Below the pieces are notes generated by a model. That model was not told the DNA's origin, did no database searches, and saw only the letters and a program-made list of their open reading frames with translations. This document shows positions 11,725 through 22,968 of a stretch of 35,000 nt of DNA, piece after piece. The stretch spans positions 3,956,642-3,991,641 of the forward strand of contig CM022675.1 in assembly GCA_012295275.1 (NCBI GenBank). Reading direction: 5' to 3'. The position numbers were made by a program, and so were the translations under genes. Source of the stretch: Chrysomallon squamiferum (lineage: Eukaryota > Mollusca > Gastropoda > Neomphalida > Peltospiridae). How positions within the stretch are numbered: position 1 is the stretch's first letter; every line of letters begins with the position of its first letter.

Positions 11725-12110
11725 TTAATAACAGCAACAACAACAACAATAATAATAATAATACAATAATAACAATCTTAACAATTTAATTTATTTTGAC
11801 TACTGTTGTCGCTATTATACTATTAATAATAATAATAGTAATAAAATATCTTAGATTTAATTTGTTTGTGTTATTTAGTAATTTTCTTATATTCTGACAT
11901 AAACAGACTTCCTTTTATACACTACAACAACAACAACAACACCAACTGCAACAACTACTAATACTATTACTATCTCTTTTACTTTGCTGTTGCTTCTGCT
12001 ACAAGAACTGTTACTACTATTTTTGCTACAACAGTGAATCATAATAATAATAAAGCAGTTTAAACCTCAGAAAAAATAATAACAATAAAAAAAAAAAAAA
12101 AAAAAACTGT
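11441..12110. repeat. Mixed microsatellites: (AAAC), (TTG), (AAT), (AAC), poly-A
   Basis: (TTG)n at about 11510-11536, (AAT)n at about 11677-11722, (AAC)n near 11925-11942 and poly-A at about 12087-12106, with AT-rich unique DNA between. Confidence 0.85.
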
Positions 12111-12640
12111 TGAAAGAAAATATTTATCTATTAGCGACTTGTTCCGGAAAGCGACTGTGACATGCGCGGAATGCGTCTTGCATCGCCGGAACTCAATGCT
12201 GGACTCGATGACAGCAGCGAGGCTGAAGCAGCCTGACAAATCGAGACTGGCCGTGTCAAAGTGTCATCCGAGGGGTTACCGAGCACAACCTGTGTCCGGT
12301 AATCATAATCTACATTCTTTCTCTGTATCGACTTTTATTCGTGCAACAAAAGCAATCACCCGACTTGACCTGTTTTTTTTGTTTTTTTTAGTAAATAACC
12401 TTTTTTTTAATAGTCGGGTTAGCGTTGTATCCAAACAGCAGCGATAATTGTAGAAAATTGCTTGAATTGACGTTAATAAACAGACAGTCACGGGCTGAAA
12501 GGGGCTGGGTGGGAGTCGCTTGTGGTTTGTCAACGTGGGTGGAATGTTGAGTCGGCTTTGTCGACGCGTTGACACCAAGTGTAGAAAAAAAAAAACTTTA
12601 AAACTTTCTCCCAGGCGTTCTACGGTTACTTAAATGAATA
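12111..12640. promoter_or_regulatory. Unique GC-richer island
   Basis: About 12130-12300 and 12480-12620 are CpG-bearing and non-repetitive. A 102-codon plus frame (12139-12447) begins here, but its second half is AT-rich and it has no domain, so I do not call a gene. Confidence 0.3.
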
Positions 12641-12858
12641 AATTATTTAATGAATGAATAAATAATCAAACAAACAAACAAACGAACAGACGAACAAACG
12701 AATAAATAAATAAATAAATAGTGAATATAATGGTGATGATGTTAACGACATGTGATGTAAATGATGATGATAACGAAGACGACAAGAACATTCAGAACAA
12801 ACAACGACAACAATAGCAACAATAATGATAAATATGATTATGATGATGATGGTAATGA

Positions 12859-12899
<41 letters not shown>

Positions 12900-13235
12900 T
12901 AATAACAAAATAAATAATAAATAAATAATAATAATAGTATCAAAAATAACAACAATAACAACAACAGCAACAACAAAAATTGTAATAATAAGAGAATAAT
13001 AAGAGAATTTCAAATTTATTGAATATCGCGTTTTACTGTTTGGTAAGTATAAAATAATTGCAAATAACTTCATTTACTCTGATGTACAACAATTCTAGAT
13101 AAAAATATGGACGTGTAATTCAATGTATATAAGTTTTAAAGCGATTTCAGTATTTTAAACCATCACTGAAACTCAATAAAATGATCACTAAGTCTAATGA
13201 ATATAATTTGAATTACTTATATTATAATTAAAGCA
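12641..13235. repeat. (AAAC/AAAT), (ATG), (AAT) microsatellites then AT-rich unique DNA
   Basis: Tetranucleotide run at 12650-12720, ATG and AAC triplets to 12830, (AAT)n at 12860-12900. From 13000 the sequence is unique and featureless. Confidence 0.8.
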
Positions 13236-13239
13236 CTAT

Positions 13240-13312
<73 letters not shown>

Positions 13313-13320
13313 TTATTATT
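13236..13320. repeat. (TTA)n-(CTA)n-(TTA)n tract
   Basis: Clean trinucleotide tract with a central block of about 13 CTA units. Confidence 0.95.
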
Positions 13321-13740
13321 CTAATATCTAGTTCACATAATTATCTTCGTCTGCTTTCGTTACAAACTACCAAGATTTCTTTTATTTGCTACAACGTTTA
13401 CCACTACTACTGCTGTTGCTGTAGATGCTGTCGCTGCTACAGCTGTTGCTTTGTTTCTATTGTTTAATTATTTATGTCACTTTTAGTCTGAGTGATTTAG
13501 AACATCTTGCTGGTACAGAAATATCTAGCTGTGCAAGTCAAATTAACCTTGCTAAAACAAATCAATACTTCTTCGTTTCATTGGAAAATATGCAGCAAAA
13601 TGTTTTAATCTGAAATGTGCATCTTACTTCTTCTCTGTGATACAAAAATAGATGAATAAAAAATAAAAAATATAAAAATATAGAAAAAACGTTTTGTGAA
13701 ATGTGTAAAATTGTCAATACTAAAAATTCCTCTTCTCGAT
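13321..13740. other. AT-rich unique sequence
   Basis: Short CTG/CTA triplet patch near 13398-13450; a 62-codon frame is not convincing. Confidence 0.5.
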
Positions 13741-13777
13741 TTTTTTATTATTATTATTATTTTTTATTATTTTTTAT

Positions 13778-13821
<44 letters not shown>
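13741..13821. repeat. T-rich tract ending in about 41 T
   Basis: TTATTATT patches, then an uninterrupted T run at about 13781-13821. Confidence 0.95.
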
Positions 13822-13822
<1 letters not shown>

Positions 13823-14203
13823 ATACCCTATTTTGATTTCATTCATTTGGGAGAAAGTTTAAAATTTATTTTGTTTAAATATACAACTGAAAAAAATACA
13901 AACTAAGTGTGAGAGAAAGATAAAGGTTATGTCTAATTATTAAATATTAAAATACAGTATAAAACAAATTATAATAATAAAAAGAAGAAGAAGAAGAAGA
14001 AGAAGAAGAAGAAGAAGAAGAAGAAAAAGAAAAAGAAAAAGAAAAAAAGAAAAATAATTAAATAATAACTATAACAACGACGAGGATGATGATAATTTAA
14101 ATAATAAGGATGATGATGATGATGATGATGATGATAATCTTATGTCTTTGGAAATGAAGATGAACAGTAAAAGTAATGGCAATATATATATATATATATA
14201 TAT
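13822..14203. repeat. (AAG)n, (ATG)n and (TA)n tracts
   Basis: (AAG)n at 13981-14025 sliding into AAAAAG units, (ATG)n at about 14108-14135, (TA)n at 14183-14203; the first 150 bases are unique AT-rich. Confidence 0.9.
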
Positions 14204-14937
14204 CAAAGAAATACTAATACAAAATAAATAAATAAATAAATACAACAAAAATTTAATTTTTTTAACATTTTATTTTATGTTTCTGTAATATCTTTCCAAG
14301 GACAAATGAAAGACAAACATTTACAAGCATGAATGATTTGATTGATTCTCAAGACAAATTAAATATTTACATATTTACAAATTACCTACAACAATACAAC
14401 ACGTGACGTAGTTATGTAATTCCTGTTTGTGAGTGCAGATATTTGTGTGTGAAAAACAGTGAAAATGTTCGCGTGTAACACAACTGTAACATGAGTGTAA
14501 CAATGTCTAGATGAACAGCAGTATGTTACAAAAACGAACTAGTACCTGAAGGAACAGAGAAGAAATATATTTAGTATATTCAGAACTTTTCACATTTTTT
14601 ATCACTAAATAAACATTTGCCAAAATTGTCACATCTATGAGATCTGTTTTCATTTTATCTTTTTATATTTGTATATGTCTTTCAGACACACATAAACACA
14701 CACAAACACATACATACACACAGAAAAACGCTCCCACACACAAGATAAATACAAAAGTCTTAATGGCATGTCAAAAAAAAAAACAGTTGATCGTATTTAT
14801 TTAGTGGAAAAATCCCCGAATCAAATGAAAAACAGCAAAATTTAAAAATGTTTTAATCGGTTTGTTAGATCATTGCATGTAACCATTAGATCGACTTAAT
14901 TCTCTCTGAATATCTACTCTTAAAAATAATATATAAC

Positions 14938-14972
<35 letters not shown>

Positions 14973-15281
14973 ATAGTTTAATTAAAAAACAATAACTTGA
15001 CCATTTTTATCACCTTATTCATTACTTGAGATTTTTTTCATTTTTTATTATTTATTCATTTATATTTTTTTCTGAAAGATATAGAAAATTGTCTATACTA
15101 CGTTACTAAAAATAATGTTTATTTATACATTAACTACAAAGTAAAAATGGGATTGGTCCTAAAATCAAAAATGGTGAACCTCTTATGTGAAAATGTAAAA
15201 CGCAGTAGTATGTCGAACGTGACAAACTTCTGTTGTAAAAAGTAGAAAATCGCTAGTAACAGACGTAACTGAGAAGATTTC
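14204..15281. other. AT-rich sequence downstream of Evx
   Basis: Unique except for (AAAT)n at 14219-14241 and 14937-14975. ACACGTGACGTAG lies at about 14400. No gene seen. Confidence 0.5.
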
Positions 15282-15373
15282 TGTTAACAGATGATATTTA
15301 TTTACTATAAATGTTAACAGATGATATTTATTTGCTATAAATGTTAACAGATGATATTTATTTGCTATAAATT
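15282..15373. repeat. 30-bp direct repeat, three copies
   Basis: TGTTAACAGATGATATTTAT plus TTRCTATAAA starts at 15282, 15312 and 15342; copies differ at one or two bases. The array lies just beyond the candidate Evx polyadenylation site. Confidence 0.9.
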
Positions 15374-15654
15374 TTACCAGTTAAATAATGATTCCACGTT
15401 ATCATTAAAAAGCAAAAAAAAAAGAGAAGAAATAATTTTAAAACTCTGTATATTGAACAACCATCCAAAATAAATGTGTGTACACTGAAGTAATTATTTT
15501 TATTCTGAAAGTGATGCGAATTGAAAAATAATAATGAAAATTAAAAAAATAATAATAAAAAAAAATATATTTATTTATTTATTTATTTACGTACTTACAT
15601 AGTTTTTGCTGTATTTGTCAGAATAAAATAGTTTAAACACTATTTATTTCAATC

Positions 15655-15731
<77 letters not shown>
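15374..15731. repeat. AT-rich sequence and (AAT)n tract
   Basis: Unique AT-rich DNA to 15657, with (TTTA)n near 15570, then about 24 AAT units at 15658-15731. Confidence 0.9.
15643..15648 (-). terminator. Candidate Evx polyadenylation signal AATAAA
   Basis: The plus strand reads TTTATT, so AATAAA on the Evx strand, about 315 bases past the stop codon. It is the first canonical hexamer I find downstream. An (ATT)n tract lies between stop and signal and would be transcribed in the 3' UTR. In AT-rich DNA the hexamer is common by chance, so the real cleavage site may differ. Confidence 0.35.
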
Positions 15732-15734
<3 letters not shown>

Positions 15735-15963
15735 TAATCTACAGACTATAAAGAAATTTCCTGTGTTTGACTAGTAAACTGTTTTACCTCTAATTATCAC
15801 TCCCAACATTCCCACGACACACTCACGCACACACTCACACACACTCACGCACAAAAACAAACAATATATGTACACTATTAACGACACCAAATGTTTGTTT
15901 CATGTTGCTGTTTTGTCCATTTTGTTTTTAAATATATCTTTCTCTTATCTTTTTTTTTTTTTA
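15732..15963 (-). other. Likely Evx 3' UTR
   Basis: Directly follows the TGA. On the Evx strand it begins with a TAA and a run of 13 A, then unique AT-rich sequence, a GTGTGAGTGCGTGAG-like patch (15815-15852) and no further open frame. UTR status is inferred from position only. Confidence 0.5.
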
Positions 15964-16491
15964 TCATGTTCTTTCAACCTCGGATTGGAACGGGCGAAAC
16001 AGACCATTAGGCGCAGTAGAACTTCGCTTCTGCGCATGCGCACTGGAGATTGACGTCGTCACGCTGGCCGCACTGGGAAACGACCGGGCCGCCGCGTGGG
16101 CGGGAGAACCGGCAGAGGGCGCTCCGTGACCTAGAACGGAGGCGGTTTCCAATGGCGACCGGAGCCCGCAGCCAATGGGGGACGAGGAGTGCACGGGGTG
16201 CGGGACTGCGATGGCCGGGGGGGGCCTCATGAAAGAGTTCGTCACGCTACTGAGGAAATCCGGGTTGGGCCGCAGCCCGCCCGTGGGGATCATCTGAGGT
16301 AGGGCGGCCTGGGGGCGCTGCATGGGGAGGCCGGTGTAGCAGCCGAACGGGTTGCCCGTCGTCAGGCCGTACGGGTAGGACGCTGCCGCGGCTGCGATGT
16401 AGGCGTACAGGTGAGGGTCAGCTATCCCATACGGCCACGCCATGGCCATGCGCTGTCGTTTGTCCTTCATACGTCTGTTCTGAAACCAGAC
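15964..16491 (-). CDS. Evx: Evx exon 3: homeodomain recognition helix and C-terminal tail
   Basis: 528 bases, residues 170-344, ending in TGA at 15966-15964. It opens with GTCTGG (Val47-Trp48 of the homeodomain) directly after the acceptor GTGTTTCAG. Residues 170-183 complete helix 3. [18 protein letters not shown] follows, then a short Ala run and a Pro/Ala/Ser-rich tail. Near the C terminus LFRPF (residues 333-337) resembles the LFKPY-type motif I recall at the end of insect Eve, possibly a co-repressor contact. The exon is strikingly GC-rich against the AT-rich repeats on both sides. An open frame extends upstream past the acceptor into an AAAT/AAAC repeat, but the acceptor and the frame match with exon 2 show that part is intron. 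Confidence 0.95.
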   Translation of the reverse strand, partial: VWFQNRRMKDKRQRMAMAWPYGIADPHLYAYIAAAAASYPYGLTTGNPFGCYTGLPMQRPQAALPQMIPTGGLRPNPDFLSSVTNSFMRPPPAIAVPHPVHSSSPIGCGLRSPLETASVLGHGAPSAGSPAHAAARSFPSAASVTTSISSAHAQKRSSTAPNGLFRPFQSEVERT

Positions 16492-17756
16492 CTGAAACAC
16501 AACAAACAAACAAATAAATAAACAAATAAACAAATAAATAAATAAACAAAGACACAAACAAACAAGTACATAAATAAATAAATAAATAAATAAACAAACT
16601 AAATAAATAAACAAATAAACAAACAAACAAACGAACAAGTAAGTACATAAATAAATAAATAAACAAACAAACAAATAAACAAACAAACAAATAAATAAAC
16701 AAATAAATAAATAAATAAACAAACAAACAAGTAAGTACATAAATAAATAAACAATCAAATAAACAAACTAAATAAATAAATTAGTAAATAAATAAATAAA
16801 TAAACAAACAAACAAATTAAAAATAAAACTGAATAAATAAACAAACAAGTAAGTAAGTTAGTAGATAAATAAATAAATAAACAAAGTAAGTAACTGAATA
16901 AATATACAAACAAACAAGTAAGTAAGTTAGTAAATAAATAAAGAAAGAAAGAAATAAAGAAGTAAGTAAATAAATACATAAAAAATAAATAAATAACTTA
17001 TAAATAAATAACTTAATTAACAAATAAATTAATTAATTAATAAAGAAGTATATAAATAAACAAATAAGTAAATAAAAAAGTAAGTAAATAAATAAATAAA
17101 TGAAAAATAATAATGAAAAAAAGAAAGAATATAATAGAATAATATACTAGCAACAAACAAATAGTACAATAAATAAAAAAAAATAAAAAAAACGAAGAAG
17201 ATAATAAAATGCTATGAATGTTTCTCTGTGTTCGCCTATCTGTTTGTACGTGTGTGTTTGTCTCTGTATGTCTCAGAACATGCTACATGAATCTACATTA
17301 AAAATGGTTGATGATATGGAACAACTAATTAATTAATTAATTAATTAAGTGATAACTATTTAACAATCCCTCCCATCTCCGAATTAAAAGTAAATATACG
17401 ACAAAATTAATCCTTATAATTAATCCTATAATACAAAAAAGAAACAAGAAAAAAAAAAAGTAGTTTTAAACTAAAACACTATTGTGTGGAATGAGAGTAT
17501 ATAAATATTTCAAATGAAAGGGGAAGAAAGGGAATAAATCAAAGAAGCTGACAGACGCGCATGTCTGACAGATAAAGCAAACTACGTGCCAGGGTCGTGT
17601 TAACAACTCAAGACCACGCCCCTAGCATTTTGGATATTTCCTGACCCTCCCAGGTACTTGAATCACTAGAGCCCGGGGGCCCAGGATTACAATGCCCCAC
17701 CAAAATAAATAAATAAACAAACAAATAAAATAAAATTAGAATAAATCGAATTAAAT

Positions 17757-17790
<34 letters not shown>

Positions 17791-18867
17791 AATAACAACA
17801 ACAACAACAACAATGAAATAAATAAACAGTCCTTTTCATTCAACCCAGTCTAAACTTATAAACAAAACTGAAACAGCCCCAAACCTTTGCATGATTCTTA
17901 TTCCATGAAAGAAAAAATAAATACATTTCACGTAACATTTGATCAAAATGAGACACGGACTGCGCGTTCTGCTAACAGTCACGTGACGCACGCGCACACA
18001 GGTAACTATAGAAACAGTTCTCACTTTGATCGTGCTCTCGGGCAGATTCAGGGAGGCGGCCAGCTCGCACCTCTTGGGTCGGGACACGTAGTTCTCCTTG
18101 AGGAACTCTTTCTCCAGTCTTCCGATCTGCTCCCTCGTGAACGCCGTGCGGTAACGTCGAACGCCGCTGTCGTCGGGGCTGGTGTCTGGAAAATAGGAAA
18201 AATGAACGAATGAATGAATGAATGAATTAGTTAATTAATATTTAGAAAGAAAAATAATAATGTCAGTAGTTAATCAGTAGATATATATTTTTTAAATGAT
18301 CCAGTAGAATAAAATAAAAAGTATAATGATGATGTTCATGCTGCTGCTGATGATGATGATGATGATGACGATGACGATAATAATAATATTTACAATAATA
18401 AATATAATCAACCAAACAAACAGTAAAGACATAAAAATGAAATGAAATAAAAGAAAAGAAATGAATAATTAATAAATAATGATGATTACGGTGACTATGA
18501 TTGATGATGATGTTGATGATGATGATGATGATGATGATGATTATAATAGTAATAATAATTACAAAAAAAAAAATTAAATGTAAATAAATAAACGAAAGAA
18601 ATAAAAATAATAAAAATAATAATAATAATAGTATTTTTTATTCTTAAGTTCAAATGCGATAACTATTGATATAAAGAAATAACTGGTATGTGTTGGTGAA
18701 TTTCTATAATAAAAAAAATATAATAATTAAAAAAAATGAAATATTGGAAGTTAGTATGAATTATCACAGAAACATACATTTACATGCAAAGATGAATATA
18801 TTGTTCTTGTCAATTTTAAAACAGAAAAATCTTATATTTATTGTTGTACGTATAATAATAATTATAA

Positions 18868-18935
<68 letters not shown>

Positions 18936-19689
18936 CTTTCTATTTTATTCTACTCGATGATTTAGAAAATATATATTTATTGATTAATCATTCGTATTAA
19001 TTATTTTATTTTATTTTATTTTATTTAAATTAATTCATTTAGTTAGTTAGGTTGTTAGTTAGTTAGTTTCAAAGTTAACAATTTGCCAGCGTTAACTCTA
19101 ACATCATCATATTTACTAGGACAGTATCATGATTACGTATCAAGAAAACTTTTCAGACAGATTTTTATTATTTTCATTTCCTAATTAATTTCAGAGAGAA
19201 ATATCTCTTGTTCTAAAAATACGAACTGTTTTGGTTTGTTTTTTTCTTAAGAATAAAGCTAATTAAAAGTGGCAAATAAAATAATGTTTAAAACGCAAAG
19301 TATTGTCTCATTTTTATTATTGAAAACTATGGTATTGTTAGAAGAAAACGAAGAAAGAAGAACAATAAAACGAAAATTAACGAATTTTTTTTTTTAATTA
19401 TTTAAGTAATTTGAAGACTATAGCAACAATAATTAAACATACGCACACACACACACACACCTATATGTATGTATGTATGTATGTGTGTGTGTGTATATAT
19501 ATATATATATAGAAAGAAAGAAAGAAATAAATTGAAGAAACAAGAAACAACAATTGTCTCTAAAAGTTAAATAAATAAAATAAAATAAAATAAAATAAGT
19601 AATGCATAAATAAATTAATTAAATAATATAAAATACAATATAAGCAATTCATATTTCATAATAATAATAATAACAATAATAATAATAAC

Positions 19690-19736
<47 letters not shown>

Positions 19737-20433
19737 TAACAATAATTTGTATTTGATGCTAGCAGTGATTACAAGGACAATGACAATATAATTTAATACG
19801 TAGCAAACTTAATATGAAATGTGTCATCTACATCATAGACATATGTCGTCATTAGTGTCACGAGTGTTCTATTGCTATGGTAACAGCTACGTCAGTCGAA
19901 GAGTTATAAAAAGGCGCGCTCTATAATTTCAAGTGACGTTTCTGTACCCCACTTAGAACCCTCTGAAGACAAACATCACACCTCCGCTACAAGTCTTACT
20001 TCCTGCCCCTTCTACTAAATTGATGCACCTGTTTGCATCCCTGGCCATCTTCCCTGTTACGTAATCAATTAGCAGCTACGTCATAAACTACCGTAACAGT
20101 CACGTGATGCACGAACCGCGACCACCCATTGGTTAAAAGTTTCGATGGGCTGTTATCAGCGGTAGTAAAACTGTGTGATACAGCAGCGTCGCAGATCAAA
20201 GATCAAAGAAATTTTTTTTTTTTTTTTTTTTTTTGTACGCTTTGAACGAAGATCGCTGAAAGCCGCCAAGTCATCTCTCGTTTTTCGTTAATGGCCGCTA
20301 AATAGCTTGTATCTGCTTTCTGCCTGTAATCAGATCGAGGTAATGACATTTTTATTAAGGGTGCAAAGTCGCTTATAATGTGCGGCTTTAACTCCGTGAG
20401 AAAACTACAGCGTGGAGGAGAAAATTAACATAG

Positions 20434-20472
<39 letters not shown>

Positions 20473-20527
20473 GAGAGACCGAATGATGCTTTTAAAATTA
20501 ATTTAATTAATTTTATATCCGTTCCAT

Positions 20528-20561
<34 letters not shown>

Positions 20562-20699
20562 ATTGCGTATTTATTTATTTGTTTATTTCTTTGTACGTTA
20601 ATTTATTTGAGATATTATTGTTATTATTATTATTATTGTTGCTGTTGTTGTTACTATTGTCACTACTACTACAACTACTGCTACTACGATTACTACTAT

Positions 20700-20741
<42 letters not shown>

Positions 20742-20838
20742 TTATGTCAGACTTTAAAACTTTCATCATAACTGCTTTCTCTATTGTTGTTACTATTGTC
20801 ACTACTACTACATCTACTGCTACTACGAATACTACTAT

Positions 20839-20888
<50 letters not shown>

Positions 20889-20931
20889 TCAGACTTTAAA
20901 ACTTTCATCATAACTGCTCTCTCTCTCTGTC

Positions 20932-20980
<49 letters not shown>

Positions 20981-21411
20981 ATCTCCATTAACTAACAGTT
21001 ACGAATCCTAATTGATTTCTCGTCCAGGAAATAAAAATCCGTGTCAATTACAGGGAATCGTTTAACTCGCTAATTTGCAGTTTGTTGACAAGCTGATCTA
21101 TTGACAAGGGGTCAATCACCGCTGTTCAAACACGTTGTCTATTTCACGTTGTCCATTTCACTTCATAGACAGTTAGAGCATCGCTGGTGTCAATAATTGT
21201 ACAAAATTGCCTGCACGTGAATGCTCCGGCGCGCGGCATGAAATTAACACGTCTGCAAGATTTTGTCAATTACACACAACAGACGAAACAAAGTGTCTGA
21301 CGTCATTGTGTCGGCGTTTCTATAGCAAAGGAAATTGGATTAAATTAAAAGATTAACGTTCGCTATTTAAATTTGTACGTAATGCCGTGGGAAGTGTTTT
21401 TTTTTTTGTTT

Positions 21412-21447
<36 letters not shown>

Positions 21448-22920
21448 AAAATTGCATTTGAGGCTTGGTTTTTAACGGTTGGAATAAGATCTTTATTTAT
21501 TTATTTTGTTTTCTTTATTTATTCATTTGAATTCTTAAATTTGATTTATTTATTTATTTTATCAATCAAAATATATCTTTAAAGCATTTTTCTTAAATTT
21601 TCTTTGAGCTATTACGAAACAACTATTTTCACATAAGTTTAATATTAATTAGGAATTCTTTAGAATCAAAATGACAAATAAAATACAGCGCATGAACGAA
21701 CAAATAAATGAACGAAATAATTATAGAAATAAAAATTATAATTCATTATATTGTGGGGGTTTTAATGATTACTTTTACTTTACTATTTTTCTTTTCTTTC
21801 CGAAATCCAATTCGTTATTAACGAGTTACAGTGTTACACCCTTTTTACATTTCTTAAAATAAAAATTCTTTTTTATTTTTTTATTTTCCACTCTTCCTTA
21901 ACATTGATCTAATTAAAATAAAATAAAATTAAGTAACGAACGCGTTAACCTCTGACGGGAACAGTCTACCCTCATTTACCTCTACCCAGACCCTGCAGTT
22001 AAATATTTCATCATAAATTAAAACATATAAAAAAAAAAAAAAATAATAATAATAATAGAAAAATGTAATGGCGCACAAAAGCTCTGACATAAAACATGTT
22101 GCATCAAGATGGAGAAACCGCATTAACAATATTTCCTTTTCTTTCTTAATCGGGATTAATATTAATATTATTAGCTCTATCCTCCCATTAACATTGTTCG
22201 CTCGCCCCGAAGTCGAGAAGGGGTCCCCATGGGGGGTGTAATTGCTTCGCATCCAAAACCGCGTCGTCTGTTTTGAAAACAGTAGCATCTGCCGAGTCCG
22301 CACCTGTCAATAACTTAAACGTGCGCCAAGGTTATCAATGGAATCACGTGACAGGTACATTTCATCAATGCGTGTCGCTGACTTGTCGACTCGGCGGGGG
22401 GTGAAATGAGCATCAGAGATAATGTGTGTAGACTCGATGTAGATGTTTAATTCATTCTGTGGGGAATATCTGTGTGTGTTTAGCTAAATAAACAAGTGCA
22501 CATTCGATTGAATTATAATGTTTGTTTTCTTAGTTCGAATCGGAGGGGTGTCATTTTTATTTTTAGTTGTTTTTGCTTTTAATTGTTTCATTCTTTTGAT
22601 GAATTATTTAGAAATATAGACATACGTAGATAGGTATAAATATAATGTACATTTCATTACTTTTTTATCTTTTCTTTCTTCGTTTCTTTCTATCTTTAAT
22701 CTTTAGAAAATAATTAAACGTACACGCCCTATTCTACCCCCCTCCCTTTAAGAAGATGGATAGGATGATAAACGTAGAAAAGAAGAAAAAAAGAAAATTA
22801 CTAGGGAAAAACAAACAAACAAACAAAAAAACAGAATAAGTAAATAAATAACTACATGAAAATTTACGAAAAATAAATAAATAAATAAATAATAAAATAA
22901 TAATAAAATCATGATGAATA

Positions 22921-22968
<48 letters not shown>

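Larger units (their letters stand above)
16492..18024 (-). other. Evx intron 2 (about 1.5 kb, phase 0, within homeobox)
   Basis: Bounded by GTGAGA next to exon 2 and GTTTCAG next to exon 3. It splits the homeodomain between Lys46 and Val47. The exon 3 half is a 600-base tetranucleotide tract. The exon 2 half is mostly unique, with a GTCACGTGAC palindrome at 17978-17987 only 44 bases from exon 2, and a less AT-rich patch at 17540-17700 of unknown nature. Confidence 0.92.
19790..20420. promoter_or_regulatory. Candidate enhancer or internal promoter island in Evx intron 1
   Basis: A unique, GC-richer block bounded by (AAT)n on one side and poly-T on the other. It carries an RFX X-box (19871-19884), CAGCTACGTCA twice (19884-19894 and 20073-20083), a TATA box (about 19903-19912), GTCACGTGAT (20099-20108) and two overlapping AGATCAAAG sites (20193-20208). 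The density of good consensus sites makes this the strongest regulatory candidate in the window. No exon-like frame is visible. Confidence 0.5.

Noticed and set aside
12139-12447. 102-codon plus-strand frame with a basic, Cys-containing start
   Set aside because: No domain; the second half drifts into AT-rich, Phe-rich translation and there is no matching exon context.
16501-17023. Long Leu/Phe/Tyr-rich frames next to Evx exon 3
   Set aside because: Translations of the AAAT/AAAC array; the splice acceptor at 16492-16494 excludes them from the Evx mRNA.
19903-20240. A separate gene starting from the intronic TATA box on the plus strand
   Set aside because: No open frame of note or plausible exon follows; only the regulatory motifs can be supported.
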